DNA of 32,159 nt from Paludibacteraceae bacterium (GCA_016283095.1 JAEEMG010000071.1:1-32159), one strand, 5' to 3'; shown: positions 15,634 to 24,109, counted from the first letter of the stretch. Program-made: numbers and translations. The notes: a model not told the origin generated them from the letters alone.

Positions 15634-15661
15634 GTGCAGACGGGATTAACCACGTCTCTAC
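15634..15661 (-). repeat. GTAGAGACGTGG-type imperfect palindrome after trpB2
   Basis: On the minus strand it begins GTAGAGACGTGG, 5 nt after the trpB2 stop, and closes with CCCGTCTGCAC. The first 12 bases equal the left arm of the gpmI terminator at 6062-6073, but the right arm has mismatches and no T-run, so it looks like a degenerate member of the same family. Confidence 0.55.
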
Positions 15662-15666
15662 TTATT

Positions 15667-17040
15667 TTATAGATCAACCTTTGGCATTGTAGCCCAACCC
15701 TTCTGGATATCCTCATCAGTTGGGATATAATCACCCATTTCGCCATTGTTATACTTCTCGTAAGCGACAAGGTCGAAATATCCAGTACCAGTAAGGCCGA
15801 ACAAGATTTTCTTCTTCTCTCCCGTCTCCTTACATTTCAAAGCCTCATCGATTGCGACACGGATTGCGTGTGAGCTCTCTGGTGCTGGAAGGATACCCTC
15901 AACACGAGCGAACATCTCAGCAGCCTCAAATACGCTTGACTGCTCAACAGCCACTGCCTCCATCATCTTCTGATCATATAGTTCAGAAAGAGTTGGACAC
16001 ATACCGTGGAAACGAAGGCCTCCAGCATGGCTCGCAGAAGGGATAAAGCCACTACCAAGAGTGTACATCTTAGCAAGCGGACAGATCTTACCTGTATCAC
16101 AGAAGTCAAACGCATATTTTCCACGAGTGAAGCTTGGGCAAGACGCAGGCTCAACAGCGATGATTCTGTAATCAGCCTCACCTCTCAACTTCTCACCCAT
16201 GAACGGAGCGATAAGTCCACCAAGGTTTGAACCACCACCAGCACAACCGATAATGATATCTGGCTTAACACCATATTTATCCAACGCCTTCTTAGCCTCA
16301 AGACCGATCACACTCTGGTGAAGAAGCACCTGATTCAACACACTACCCAACACATAACGATAACCCTCAGTGTGAGTGGCAACCTCAACAGCCTCAGAGA
16401 TCGCGCATCCAAGGCTACCTGTTGTGCCAGGGAAATCAGCAAGGATCTTGCGACCGATTTCAGTTGTGTTTGATGGAGAAGGAGTGACAGTAGCTCCATA
16501 AGTACGCATCACCTCACGACGGAATGGCTTCTGCTCGTATGAGCACTTCACCATAAACACCTTACAATCCAATCCGAAGTATGCGCTCGCCATAGAAAGA
16601 GCAGTACCCCACTGTCCAGCGCCAGTCTCTGTAGTGACACCGATCAATCCCTGTTTCTTAGCGTAGTATGCCTGAGCGATTGCGGAATTAAGTTTATGGC
16701 TACCTGATGTATTGTTACCCTCAAACTTATAATAGATTTCAGCAGGAGTACCAAGTTTCTTCTCAAGACAGTAAGCGCGAACCACTGGAGAAGGACGGTA
16801 CATCTTGTAGAAATTACGGATTTCCTCTGGTATTGCCACGAATGCAGTATCCTCATCAAGTTCCTGAGCGACAAGTTCACTGCAGAACACAGCACTCAAC
16901 TCTTCAGCAGTAAGAGGTTTTAATGTGGCAGGGTTTAGAAGCGGAGCTGGCTTCTTCTTCATATCAGCACGAAGGTTATACCAAGCTGTAGGGATTTCAT
17001 CCTCCGAAAGATAAATTTTGTATGGTATTTTCTGTTCCAT
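15667..17040 (-). CDS. trpB2: TrpB2, TrpB-like pyridoxal-phosphate enzyme
   Basis: This is a 457-residue PLP enzyme of the TrpB2 group (TrpB-like, TIGR01415 type), longer at the N-terminus than TrpB1. The Schiff-base lysine is Lys116 in GNNTSGSHKLNSA. The conserved ETGAGQWG contains the catalytic glutamate region, and GCAGGGSNLGG binds the phosphate of PLP. TrpB2 makes tryptophan from indole and serine (or O-phosphoserine in some archaeal forms) and usually works without TrpA. No trpA or other trp gene is nearby, so indole salvage is a plausible role. It is a single-gene transcript with its own promoter and terminator. Confidence 0.92.
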   Translation of the reverse strand: MEQKIPYKIYLSEDEIPTAWYNLRADMKKKPAPLLNPATLKPLTAEELSAVFCSELVAQELDEDTAFVAIPEEIRNFYKMYRPSPVVRAYCLEKKLGTPAEIYYKFEGNNTSGSHKLNSAIAQAYYAKKQGLIGVTTETGAGQWGTALSMASAYFGLDCKVFMVKCSYEQKPFRREVMRTYGATVTPSPSNTTEIGRKILADFPGTTGSLGCAISEAVEVATHTEGYRYVLGSVLNQVLLHQSVIGLEAKKALDKYGVKPDIIIGCAGGGSNLGGLIAPFMGEKLRGEADYRIIAVEPASCPSFTRGKYAFDFCDTGKICPLAKMYTLGSGFIPSASHAGGLRFHGMCPTLSELYDQKMMEAVAVEQSSVFEAAEMFARVEGILPAPESSHAIRVAIDEALKCKETGEKKKILFGLTGTGYFDLVAYEKYNNGEMGDYIPTDEDIQKGWATMPKVDL

Positions 17041-17069
17041 GGAATTATAATGTATCTAAATATTTCCTA

Positions 17070-17100
17070 CAAAGTTAAGGATTTGAATTGATTACACAAA
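17070..17100 (-). promoter_or_regulatory. Promoter of trpB2
   Basis: On the minus strand TTTG (complement of 17097-17100), a 19-nt spacer and TAACTTTG (complement of 17070-17077) are a full consensus match about 30 nt before the ATG. A second box, TATATTTG (complement of 17097-17104), overlaps the -33. Confidence 0.65.
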
Positions 17101-17131
17101 TATAAATTGCGAAATGCTATTCCGTCGCCTT

Positions 17132-17845
17132 TTATTTATATAAAATGAATATGGAAGGACGTTTGTTCAGATCTGGCAACGTCATTTTTTTCCATTCAGC
17201 CACAGTCTTAGTGACAATATATTCTGTTTCAAGAGTCACATCGCAGGCCACGCAAAGCAGAGTGTTAGGCTGGAGAGTCTGCAGAAGCATCTGCATCATC
17301 TTCATATTACGATATGGAGTCTCTATAAAAATCTGCGACTGATGTTCACTTGAGGCGCGATGCTCAAGTTTCTTTATCGCATTCAGTCTGTCAGCTGATT
17401 CAATCGGAAGATAGCCCACGAAAGCAAAGCTCTGTCCATTGAAGCCAGAAGCCATAAGTCCCATAAGGATAGACGACGGGCCGACCAACGGAACCACCTT
17501 CACATCCTTTCTCTGGGCGATTTTTACCACCTCAGCACCTGGGTCAGCCACACAAGGGCAACCGGCTTCAGAGATTATGCCAACGTCATTACCGTCGAAG
17601 AGAGGGTTCAGGAAAGTCGATATTTCTTCCGGAGACGTGTGTTTGTTCAAAGTGTAGAAAGTCAACGCGTCAATATCAATATCCTTATCAACCTTTTTTA
17701 AAAATCTGCGGACAGTACGGACATCTTCAACGATAAAATGACGCAACTTACGAATCACCACATAATTATATTGTGGAAACAGATTATCAATGTCACAATC
17801 GCCAAGTGTGTTTGGGATCAGATATATAGTACCTTTATTTGCCAT
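17132..17845 (-). CDS. RsmI-like tetrapyrrole-methylase-family SAM methyltransferase (short form)
   Basis: This is a 237-residue protein of the tetrapyrrole methylase fold. The start MANKGTIYLIPNTLGD, the central ISEAGCPCVADPGAEVV and the LVGPSSILMGLMASGFNGQSFAFVGYLP stretch correspond to RsmI, which 2'-O-methylates C1402 of 16S rRNA. It differs from RsmI in being about 40 residues shorter, lacking the C-terminal helical domain, and having AGCPCVADPG where RsmI has AGTPLISDPG. The target may therefore differ. It is monocistronic, with a -7 box (complement TAATTTTG at 17866-17873) 21 nt upstream. Confidence 0.82.
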   Translation of the reverse strand: MANKGTIYLIPNTLGDCDIDNLFPQYNYVVIRKLRHFIVEDVRTVRRFLKKVDKDIDIDALTFYTLNKHTSPEEISTFLNPLFDGNDVGIISEAGCPCVADPGAEVVKIAQRKDVKVVPLVGPSSILMGLMASGFNGQSFAFVGYLPIESADRLNAIKKLEHRASSEHQSQIFIETPYRNMKMMQMLLQTLQPNTLLCVACDVTLETEYIVTKTVAEWKKMTLPDLNKRPSIFILYK

Positions 17846-17865
17846 ATCATATTAAAATGCAGAGA

Positions 17866-17873
17866 CAAAATTA
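17866..17873 (-). promoter_or_regulatory. -7 element of the RsmI-like gene
   Basis: The complement reads TAATTTTG, 20 nt upstream of the ATG. No clear -33 element is present. Confidence 0.4.
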
Positions 17874-17917
17874 AAGAAAAAAAACGTAAACCCTTGCCGA
17901 ATGGACAAAAAACGCTA

Positions 17918-18124
17918 TTTTTGTAATGCCACGCCGTCAATTGATTGTTAAACTTTACAATTATAACAACTTTCCGGGTGAAATTGTCGTTTACAATGGC
18001 GGGCCTCGACTCAAGGTTGCTTGCAGCCTTGTTTTGCATCGCACGGAGGATTACAAAGTAAACGCGTACCCCAATTCCTTATTTCAGAGGAGTTTAATTT
18101 AATCACGGCGTGGCATTTTTGTTT
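17918..18124. mobile_element. MITE-like palindromic noncoding element
   Basis: Terminal inverted repeats TGCCACGCCGT (17927-17937) and ACGGCGTGGCA (18105-18115) bound a 189-bp segment, with TTAAACT repeated inside both ends (17947 on, and complement near 18092-18098). A second inverted pair, CGTTTAC (17988-17994) and GTAAACG (18058-18064), and a central 9-bp hairpin (18012-18031) share nearly the same centre near 18021. The flanks TTTTTGTAA (17918-17926) and TTTTTGTTT (18116-18124) agree in 7 of 9 positions, as a target duplication might. There is no coding capacity. It fills most of the gap between the RsmI-like gene and the next T9SS gene. Confidence 0.55.
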
Positions 18125-18194
18125 TGTTTTTATGTTATACAATAGGCAACAGTTAAAAAAATCAAAAAAAAGTATACTCCATTTAAAAATTTAT

Positions 18195-18202
18195 TATTTT
18201 TG
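18195..18202 (+). promoter_or_regulatory. -7 element of the second T9SS protein gene
   Basis: TATTTTTG fits TAnnTTTG and lies about 42 nt before the ATG at 18245. No -33 element was found at the usual distance. Confidence 0.45.
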
Positions 18203-18244
18203 CTAATAAGAAATTGATTGAATGAAAATAATAGGGTTACGAGT

Positions 18245-21016
18245 ATGATGAAGAATTTTACTAAAATATTATTAGGACTGGTTGCATTAGCAACGACTGT
18301 CTCCACGAATGCGATGGAATGGAGAGAAGTTTCCACCACAGACTTCGGTGGAAACGATGCAAGTGCAGATGCCATATGTAAAACAGAGCCATCAGATTTG
18401 GAAACAGATTTGATATGGTATGATTGGGTCGGCAATTACGAGGCTGGCAAATATATGTTGATTAAAGCCACTCAGCTAGCCACAGTAGGTGTAAAGAACG
18501 GAGTCGAGTTCAACCTGACAAACTGGGGTGATTTAAGTTTAGGCGGTTTGTCCGGAGCACCTGTATGGGCACCTGGCGGCGACCACACAAATTCCAATGA
18601 AAACATTGGATACTTTATGGCATTTGACTGCAAACAAGGAAATGCAGTAAAGCTATACAAAAAAGTTTTGCCAGTTAGTTGTGCCGGCGTAGAATTCATG
18701 CTTGAAGCTCATGTTGCCAATTTGGATTTAAGACATGGAGCCAAGAACCTAATAAAAGTTTCAATTCTAGCAGGAGGTAATGTGTTGGCATCCAACACCG
18801 TGTCTTTGTCTCTAGAGAATTCAAACTCAACTTCCATTGATTGGGTTCCACTATCTACAACATTTAAAATTGATGACTCCAGCATCACATCAGTCGACTT
18901 TCTAGTAGAGGCGATTGAAGTATTCTCAACAACAGGTTATGATATTGCGTTGGATGACATCACCATTTCAGTGCATCAGCCATCCGTTACTATCATACCA
19001 AGCAAATTCTACTACAAAGAGAAAGCAACATTGACGGCATCCTATGACCAGAATGAATTTGACGCATTTTTCGGCTCTTCATACAGCAATGTAGTGTACA
19101 AATGGTTTAAAAAGAACGAAACCACTTCTGAGTTTGAAGAGATAAGTGGAGCAAGCGGTGCATATACTGCAGGTAGTGATATGCAATATGAAATATCATC
19201 GTTTGAAAAAGAATTGCATAACGGCACATACAAACTTGTAATCTCACCTGACAACAATTTCGGCAACAATCTTTGTTCTATCCAGAAAACGTTTGAGGTG
19301 AAGGAGAACAAGAACACAATTTATGTTGTAATGTGCAAGGACTCAACAATCACAACAAAATATGGTGATGTTTTGAGCACAAAAGAGGCAGATGACCAAT
19401 TAGTAGAGATTCCAGGTAAAGATATCCAATACGAAATCAAGTGCATACCATTCATTCCATTGGATAGCGAGTACATTCCTCAATGTATGAACTCTGAATA
19501 TCCTACACCAGGCAATATCAGAATCGAGGATTACATAGAGAGAGATCCTGAATCTGGATGTCCGACAAAAGTACAGCCACGCTATATAAAAGTGGAAGAG
19601 GGAAATGTGAAAGATGATCCTAAACATCTATGCGAAGGAGACAAATATATCACCGACGACAATGTGGATAAATACTACACTGAAGTAGATGAATCAGGCG
19701 AAATAAAAATCGAATTTGATTCAGACGGTTGCCGTCATGAACAGTATATTTTCGTACATCCGAAAAAAGCAGAAGAGGTAGAGGTCACAGTATGTAAGGG
19801 AGATTCTTATGATGGTGTTCCTTACAACAAGGCTGGAACATACAAGGGATCAGACATAAAATTGGAAACAATTTGGGGATGCGACAGTGTAATCTCACCA
19901 AACATCACAGTTGTTGAGCCTGTTGAAATCACAAAATCAGCTACTGTCTGTCCATCAGACAACTATGAATTTGCCGGCAAAATTTACAACTACCCTATCG
20001 ACACCGTCATAGTTGAGAAGATAGAGGGTGGAGCCAGCAACGGTTGTGATAGTACTACAACACTTCATTTGGTTGTCAACGAAGGAGGAGAAATCCATAT
20101 GGATACTCTGATCTGTAGAGAGCAGATTTTGTTCGGAGACTCATTCATGGTCGCAGGAACATTTACAAAGAGAATCTCTGGATACACTGAATCTGGATGT
20201 CCTATGGACACTGTTTGGACAATTGAAGTAGTACAGATTTCTTTGCGTCTAAGAATGTTCCAAAACCAAGATGAGGTATGTGAAGGACAGCCATCCACAA
20301 TAGAGGTTAGTCTTAAGGCTTACGACTCTAAAAATGGAACGACTTACACACCAACCCACTATTGGGATCCAGAAATTCCACAAAACGTCATAAGTCCGAC
20401 TCTTTACTTGAATGAGACAACCACATACACAATCTATGCCGATTTGGATTTGCCTTCGGATGTAGACAAGACTGCAAAAGGTTGTCATGCAAAAGAATCA
20501 ATAACTATCACTGTCCATCCGATGCCTGAACTAAGTGTGGATTCTGTGAACCCAGACGAAAGAAGCGTTGAATATACAGTGACAAGTGGAACAATGCCAT
20601 ACCACATGTACCTAGGAACCAAAGACCTAGGCGTTCTGGAAAGCAATTCTGACAAAAAAGACCACCTGCCTTACGGAAAGCATATGCTTCAAGTCAAAGA
20701 CAGCACAGGTTGCATAGCTGAGCAGGAAATTTCAATTGAAGCGACTCAACCAGAACCAGATCTATACTTCTCTCCAAACGGAGATGGAATAGAAGATGTA
20801 TGGACTGTTAAAAATCTGGATGTTTATCCAAACTCAACAATCAGAATCTATGACAGATACGGTAAAGTATTACATGCTTCAAGCGGTCAGGATTTCGAAC
20901 AAGGTTGGGATGGAACATACAATGGCAATAAAATGCCAGCCACCGACTATTGGTATGAAATCACAATCGACGAAATCGACAAACAATATTTCGGACATTT
21001 CACTTTGATAAGATAA
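18245..21016 (+). CDS. T9SS type B sorting-domain surface protein
   Basis: This protein of about 923 residues has the signal peptide MMKNFTKILLGLVALATTVSTNA. Residues 25 to about 245 form a jelly-roll-like domain (NYEAGKYMLIKATQ ... GYDIALDDITISVHQPS), like carbohydrate-binding or surface lectin domains. A middle Ig-like part (KFYYKEKATLTASYDQ) is followed by cysteine-containing modules of the type VCKGDSYDGVPYNKAGTYKGS...WGCDSVIS and VCPSDNYEFAGKIYNY...NGCDSTTTLHLVV. The last roughly 85 residues (LYFSPNGDGIEDVWTVKNLDVYPN...YDRYGK...WDGTYNGN...YWYEITID) are the gliding-motility-associated T9SS signal. A TTG at 18218 is in frame, but the ATG pair at 18245/18248 gives a proper signal peptide. 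An 8-codon frame (18222-18248) overlaps this start. Function: surface protein, ligand unknown. Confidence 0.88.
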   Translation: MMKNFTKILLGLVALATTVSTNAMEWREVSTTDFGGNDASADAICKTEPSDLETDLIWYDWVGNYEAGKYMLIKATQLATVGVKNGVEFNLTNWGDLSLGGLSGAPVWAPGGDHTNSNENIGYFMAFDCKQGNAVKLYKKVLPVSCAGVEFMLEAHVANLDLRHGAKNLIKVSILAGGNVLASNTVSLSLENSNSTSIDWVPLSTTFKIDDSSITSVDFLVEAIEVFSTTGYDIALDDITISVHQPSVTIIPSKFYYKEKATLTASYDQNEFDAFFGSSYSNVVYKWFKKNETTSEFEEISGASGAYTAGSDMQYEISSFEKELHNGTYKLVISPDNNFGNNLCSIQKTFEVKENKNTIYVVMCKDSTITTKYGDVLSTKEADDQLVEIPGKDIQYEIKCIPFIPLDSEYIPQCMNSEYPTPGNIRIEDYIERDPESGCPTKVQPRYIKVEEGNVKDDPKHLCEGDKYITDDNVDKYYTEVDESGEIKIEFDSDGCRHEQYIFVHPKKAEEVEVTVCKGDSYDGVPYNKAGTYKGSDIKLETIWGCDSVISPNITVVEPVEITKSATVCPSDNYEFAGKIYNYPIDTVIVEKIEGGASNGCDSTTTLHLVVNEGGEIHMDTLICREQILFGDSFMVAGTFTKRISGYTESGCPMDTVWTIEVVQISLRLRMFQNQDEVCEGQPSTIEVSLKAYDSKNGTTYTPTHYWDPEIPQNVISPTLYLNETTTYTIYADLDLPSDVDKTAKGCHAKESITITVHPMPELSVDSVNPDERSVEYTVTSGTMPYHMYLGTKDLGVLESNSDKKDHLPYGKHMLQVKDSTGCIAEQEISIEATQPEPDLYFSPNGDGIEDVWTVKNLDVYPNSTIRIYDRYGKVLHASSGQDFEQGWDGTYNGNKMPATDYWYEITIDEIDKQYFGHFTLIR

Positions 21017-21034
21017 AATATCATCTATCAATAT

Positions 21035-21076
21035 CAAGAAGGAACGCAATAATATTAGCGTTCCTTCTTGTTTTTT
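21035..21076 (+). terminator. Terminator of the second T9SS gene
   Basis: A 13-bp stem (21035-21047 with 21058-21070), a ten-base loop and six T residues, 19 nt after the stop codon. Confidence 0.9.
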
Positions 21077-21109
21077 ATACATTTTGCACCCCGCATTTAT
21101 CATTTATAA

Positions 21110-21140
21110 TTGCATATCACCGTCACAAATATTATTTTTG
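21110..21140 (+). promoter_or_regulatory. Promoter of purU
   Basis: TTG at 21110-21112, a 20-nt spacer and TATTTTTG at 21133-21140 match the Bacteroidota consensus; the ATG is 24 nt downstream. Confidence 0.6.
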
Positions 21141-21163
21141 CAGAATAATAGAAATTAATTGAC

Positions 21164-22030
21164 ATGGAACAGAAAAGCAACACTGCTATACTACTTATTC
21201 ACTGTCCTGACCAGGAGGGTATCTTGGCTGCAGTGACCAGCTTCATAAACGTGAACAAGGGAAACATCCTTTACCTTGACCAACACGTGGATTACCAGCA
21301 GAATACTTTCTTCACTCGTATTGAATGGGATCTTACCAACTTTCTCATTCCTCGAGACAAACTGAACGAATACTTCTCGACATTGTTTGGTTCACGTTAC
21401 GATATGCAGTTCAACCTGTATTTCTCTGACATCAAACCTCGCATGGCAATATTCGTATCTAAAATGTCACACTGCTTGTTCGACATACTTGCCCGCTATT
21501 CTGCAGGTGAACTTAATGTAGATATTCCATTGATCGTGTCAAACCATCCAGACTTGGCTTGGGTAGGTGAGAAGTTCGGCATTCCTTACCATGTGTTCCA
21601 TGTGACAAAGGAGAACAAAGCTGAGATAGAGAAAGCGGAAATGGATCTTCTCGCTGAAAACAAAATCGACTTCATCGTTCTTGCAAGATATATGCAGATC
21701 ATCAGTGAGAATATGATCAACTCTTATCCAAACAAGATTATCAACATCCACCACTCTTTCTTGCCGGCTTTCGTAGGAGCAAAGCCATACCACCAGGCAT
21801 TTGAGAGAGGAGTGAAGATTATCGGTGCAACATCTCACTATGTGACTACAGAACTTGATGCAGGTCCGATCATCGAACAGGATGTCGCTCGCGTGACACA
21901 CAAAGATTCTGTGAAAAGTTTCATCCACAAGGGTGAGGATTTGGAGAAAATCGTGCTATCCCGTGCAGTGGAGAAGCATATCGACAGAAAAGTATTGGTC
22001 TATAAGAACAAGACCGTCGTATTCTCATAA
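21164..22030 (+). CDS. purU: PurU, formyltetrahydrofolate deformylase
   Basis: This is a 288-residue enzyme of standard length. Residues 6-85 are an ACT domain (AILLIHCPDQEGILAAVTSFI). Residues 90-280 are a formyl-transferase-fold hydrolase with NIHHSFLPAFVGAKPYHQAFERGVKIIGATSHYVT and ELDAGPIIEQD, which hold the catalytic Asn, His and Asp. It releases formate from 10-formyl-THF, balancing one-carbon units and feeding PurT-type purine synthesis. The next gene starts 3 nt after its stop, so the two form an operon. No riboswitch-like structure was seen in the short leader. Confidence 0.95.
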   Translation: MEQKSNTAILLIHCPDQEGILAAVTSFINVNKGNILYLDQHVDYQQNTFFTRIEWDLTNFLIPRDKLNEYFSTLFGSRYDMQFNLYFSDIKPRMAIFVSKMSHCLFDILARYSAGELNVDIPLIVSNHPDLAWVGEKFGIPYHVFHVTKENKAEIEKAEMDLLAENKIDFIVLARYMQIISENMINSYPNKIINIHHSFLPAFVGAKPYHQAFERGVKIIGATSHYVTTELDAGPIIEQDVARVTHKDSVKSFIHKGEDLEKIVLSRAVEKHIDRKVLVYKNKTVVFS

Positions 22031-22033
22031 TCC

Positions 22034-23212
22034 ATGCAAGATTTTTTCTCTGCCGACACACTAGACTTTATTTCCGCTCATCAAAATGATGATGTGGCGA
22101 AGTTGGCATTGAAATTCTCGTCGAGCAAGGACATTGACATACGTGCCGCCTTACAACAGATTGAAGGCCGTCAGATCGCCAAGGTAAAATTGCCGACATT
22201 CGCGAACGCTGAAGATGTAGTTTATCCCGTCAAACTTTCAATGGAGCAATGTTCTTCTGAAAAGACGGCGTTATATAAGCAATCAGTTGCTGGCGATGGT
22301 GCTACAATGATAGACCTGACATCAGGTTTCGGCATAGACTTCTTCTTTATCTCCCGCAATTTTCAAAAAGCGGAATATGTGGAACGCAATGCGGACCTAT
22401 GCAGAATAGCATATCATAATTTCAAGGTCCTCGGTGCGACGAACGTATCAGCAACAAATGCAGACGGCATCGAACTGATAAAGGCATCGTCGTCTCACTA
22501 TGACCTGGTTTTCCTTGATCCTGCGCGCCGCGACAAAAACGGCAACAAGACCGTGGAAATAAAAGATTGTGAGCCAGACGTTGCGGCACTTAAAGACATG
22601 TTGCTGAGCAAATGCGACCGTATGATGCTCAAACTGTCACCGATGCTCGACATCAAATCAGCAGTAAGAGATTTAGGCTGTGTGGAAGAAGTCCACGTGG
22701 TAGCTGTAGAAAACGAATGCAAGGAACTACTTTTCGTATGCAAAAAAGATGCAGAATTCAAGCGAATCGTAGCAGCGAACATCAAATCAGATGGGAAGAC
22801 GGAGATTCTGGAATCAACGGCATCATATTCAGGTTGCCCGGCATACAGCACTCCCCTCACCTATCTCTACGAGCCCAACGTCGCTATTCTAAAAGCCAAC
22901 ATCAGCGATTGCCTGGCATCTGATAAAGTAAAAAAAATAGCTCCTTTCAGCCATATATTCACGTCTGTTGAATTATATGAAAATTTTCCTGGCAGAAAAT
23001 TCGAAGTGGAGAAGACCTTCTCGATGAACAAAAAAGAACTCAAAGCAAATCTTGAAGGAATAAAACGAGCAAACATCACTTGCAGGAATTTCCCGCTTCA
23101 GGCTGATGCACTGAGAAAAAAACTTGGAATAAAAGATGGCGGAGACAAATACATCATCGCCACCACAGATGAAAACGGAAACCATTTATTAACAATTTGC
23201 AGAAAAGTATAA
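22034..23212 (+). CDS. THUMP-like domain class I SAM-dependent methyltransferase
   Basis: This is a 392-residue protein. The central Rossmann-type methyltransferase shows motif I in MIDLTSGFGIDFFFIS, an acidic residue after strand 2 (EYVERNADL), NADGIEL, and motif IV as LVFLDPARRD. The roughly 90-residue N-terminal helical part and the C-terminal part (about residues 310-392, HIFTSVELYENFPGRKFEVEKTF... RNFPLQADALRKKLGIKDGG) match the THUMP-like methyltransferases that are common in Bacteroidota and presumed to act on RNA. The DPARRD form of motif IV differs from the NPPY of N6-adenine enzymes. The target is unknown. It follows purU by 3 nt. Confidence 0.82.
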   Translation: MQDFFSADTLDFISAHQNDDVAKLALKFSSSKDIDIRAALQQIEGRQIAKVKLPTFANAEDVVYPVKLSMEQCSSEKTALYKQSVAGDGATMIDLTSGFGIDFFFISRNFQKAEYVERNADLCRIAYHNFKVLGATNVSATNADGIELIKASSSHYDLVFLDPARRDKNGNKTVEIKDCEPDVAALKDMLLSKCDRMMLKLSPMLDIKSAVRDLGCVEEVHVVAVENECKELLFVCKKDAEFKRIVAANIKSDGKTEILESTASYSGCPAYSTPLTYLYEPNVAILKANISDCLASDKVKKIAPFSHIFTSVELYENFPGRKFEVEKTFSMNKKELKANLEGIKRANITCRNFPLQADALRKKLGIKDGGDKYIIATTDENGNHLLTICRKV

Positions 23213-23275
23213 CCTGCGGCAAAACAAAAAACGCAATGGCATACTTTTTGCAGTGTTTTGAGTGAAACAATAAAA

Positions 23276-23929
23276 ATGATGAGAAAACTATTTACAGTAA
23301 CTTGTGGCATTTTATGTGCTTCGTTAGCATTCTCAGCCCCTGCCAAAGGCGGCAAAAAGAAAGGTGCAGGCGGAGCATTCACCGAGGGTAGTGTGGCAAT
23401 GGACATCACAATCGGTGCTCCTACCCATTCTGGAACCGAATTTCGTGAAGTAATGATTCCGCCTCTATCTTTATGCGTTGATGGCGGAATAAGAAGTTTA
23501 GGAAAGAGCGGCAAGATGGCAATATCTTTAGGAGGTATGGCAAGTTACTACCTATATGACGTGTGGGGACACAAATATGGCTACAACTATCACGGCTATT
23601 ACTACAGTTCATCTCTTTTCTACGACGCTGAAATGCACAATGTTTTTGTGGCATTCCGAGGTGCATTCCACTTTGACCCGACAGACCGCATTGATATATA
23701 TGCAGGCTTGCTAATGGGCGGACACTGGAAGATTTGGGACTATGTGGATGGTCTTGATTACCATAGCTACTATGGTGAGAATCCTACTCGCAACAAATTC
23801 TGCTTCGGCCCATTTATTGGAGCGAGATTTTTCGTGACCGATGGATTCGGATTCAAAGCTGAGTTTGGTGCAGACTCTGGTAACGGTATCCCATACGCTC
23901 AAGCCGGAATCTCATTCAAAATAAAATAA
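23276..23929 (+). CDS. Secreted, probably beta-barrel outer membrane protein
   Basis: This is a 217-residue protein with a signal peptide (MMRKLFTVTCGILCASLAFSAPA) followed by a basic, glycine-rich stretch (KGGKKKGAGG). The mature part is rich in Gly, Tyr and Phe, with alternating patterns (KMAISLGGMASYYLYDVW, NVFVAFRGAFHF, IDIYAGLLMGGHWKIW) and ends FGPFIGARFFVTDGFGFKAEFG...AGISFKIK, as small outer membrane beta-barrels do, including a C-terminal amphipathic strand. I do not recognise a specific family. A GTG at 23258 is in frame, but the ATG at 23276 gives the signal peptide directly. Confidence 0.72.
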   Translation: MMRKLFTVTCGILCASLAFSAPAKGGKKKGAGGAFTEGSVAMDITIGAPTHSGTEFREVMIPPLSLCVDGGIRSLGKSGKMAISLGGMASYYLYDVWGHKYGYNYHGYYYSSSLFYDAEMHNVFVAFRGAFHFDPTDRIDIYAGLLMGGHWKIWDYVDGLDYHSYYGENPTRNKFCFGPFIGARFFVTDGFGFKAEFGADSGNGIPYAQAGISFKIK

Positions 23930-23987
23930 CATGGCAGATTCTCTGCAGCAATATCCAGAGACTCAGTTATAGTCATAAGAAAAACGT

Positions 23988-24020
23988 AAGAGGGTGTATC
24001 ATTGCTTGGTACACCCTCTT
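23988..24020. terminator. Hairpin after the beta-barrel gene
   Basis: AAGAGGGTGTA (23988-23998) pairs with TACACCCTCTT (24010-24020), extended by two inner pairs. The plus-strand tail lacks a long T-run; the minus-strand side has TTTTT six bases on. It is probably the terminator of the 23276 gene. Confidence 0.6.
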
Positions 24021-24064
24021 GACATTTGTATGGGGGAGCCACGATTCACCCATATACACACAAA

Positions 24065-24109
24065 TAAAAAAAGAAAATCATCACAAACCTAAGTCTGCAA
24101 TGATTTTCT
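24065..24109 (-). terminator. Terminator of the panC-panD operon
   Basis: On the minus strand AGAAAATCA (complement of 24101-24109) pairs with TGATTTTCT (complement of 24072-24080) and is followed by a T-run. The loop is long (20 nt), so the hairpin is weaker than others here. Confidence 0.55.

Noticed and set aside
21141-21163. Glycine or tetrahydrofolate riboswitch before purU
   Set aside because: The leader between promoter and ATG is only about 20 nt, too short for a riboswitch.
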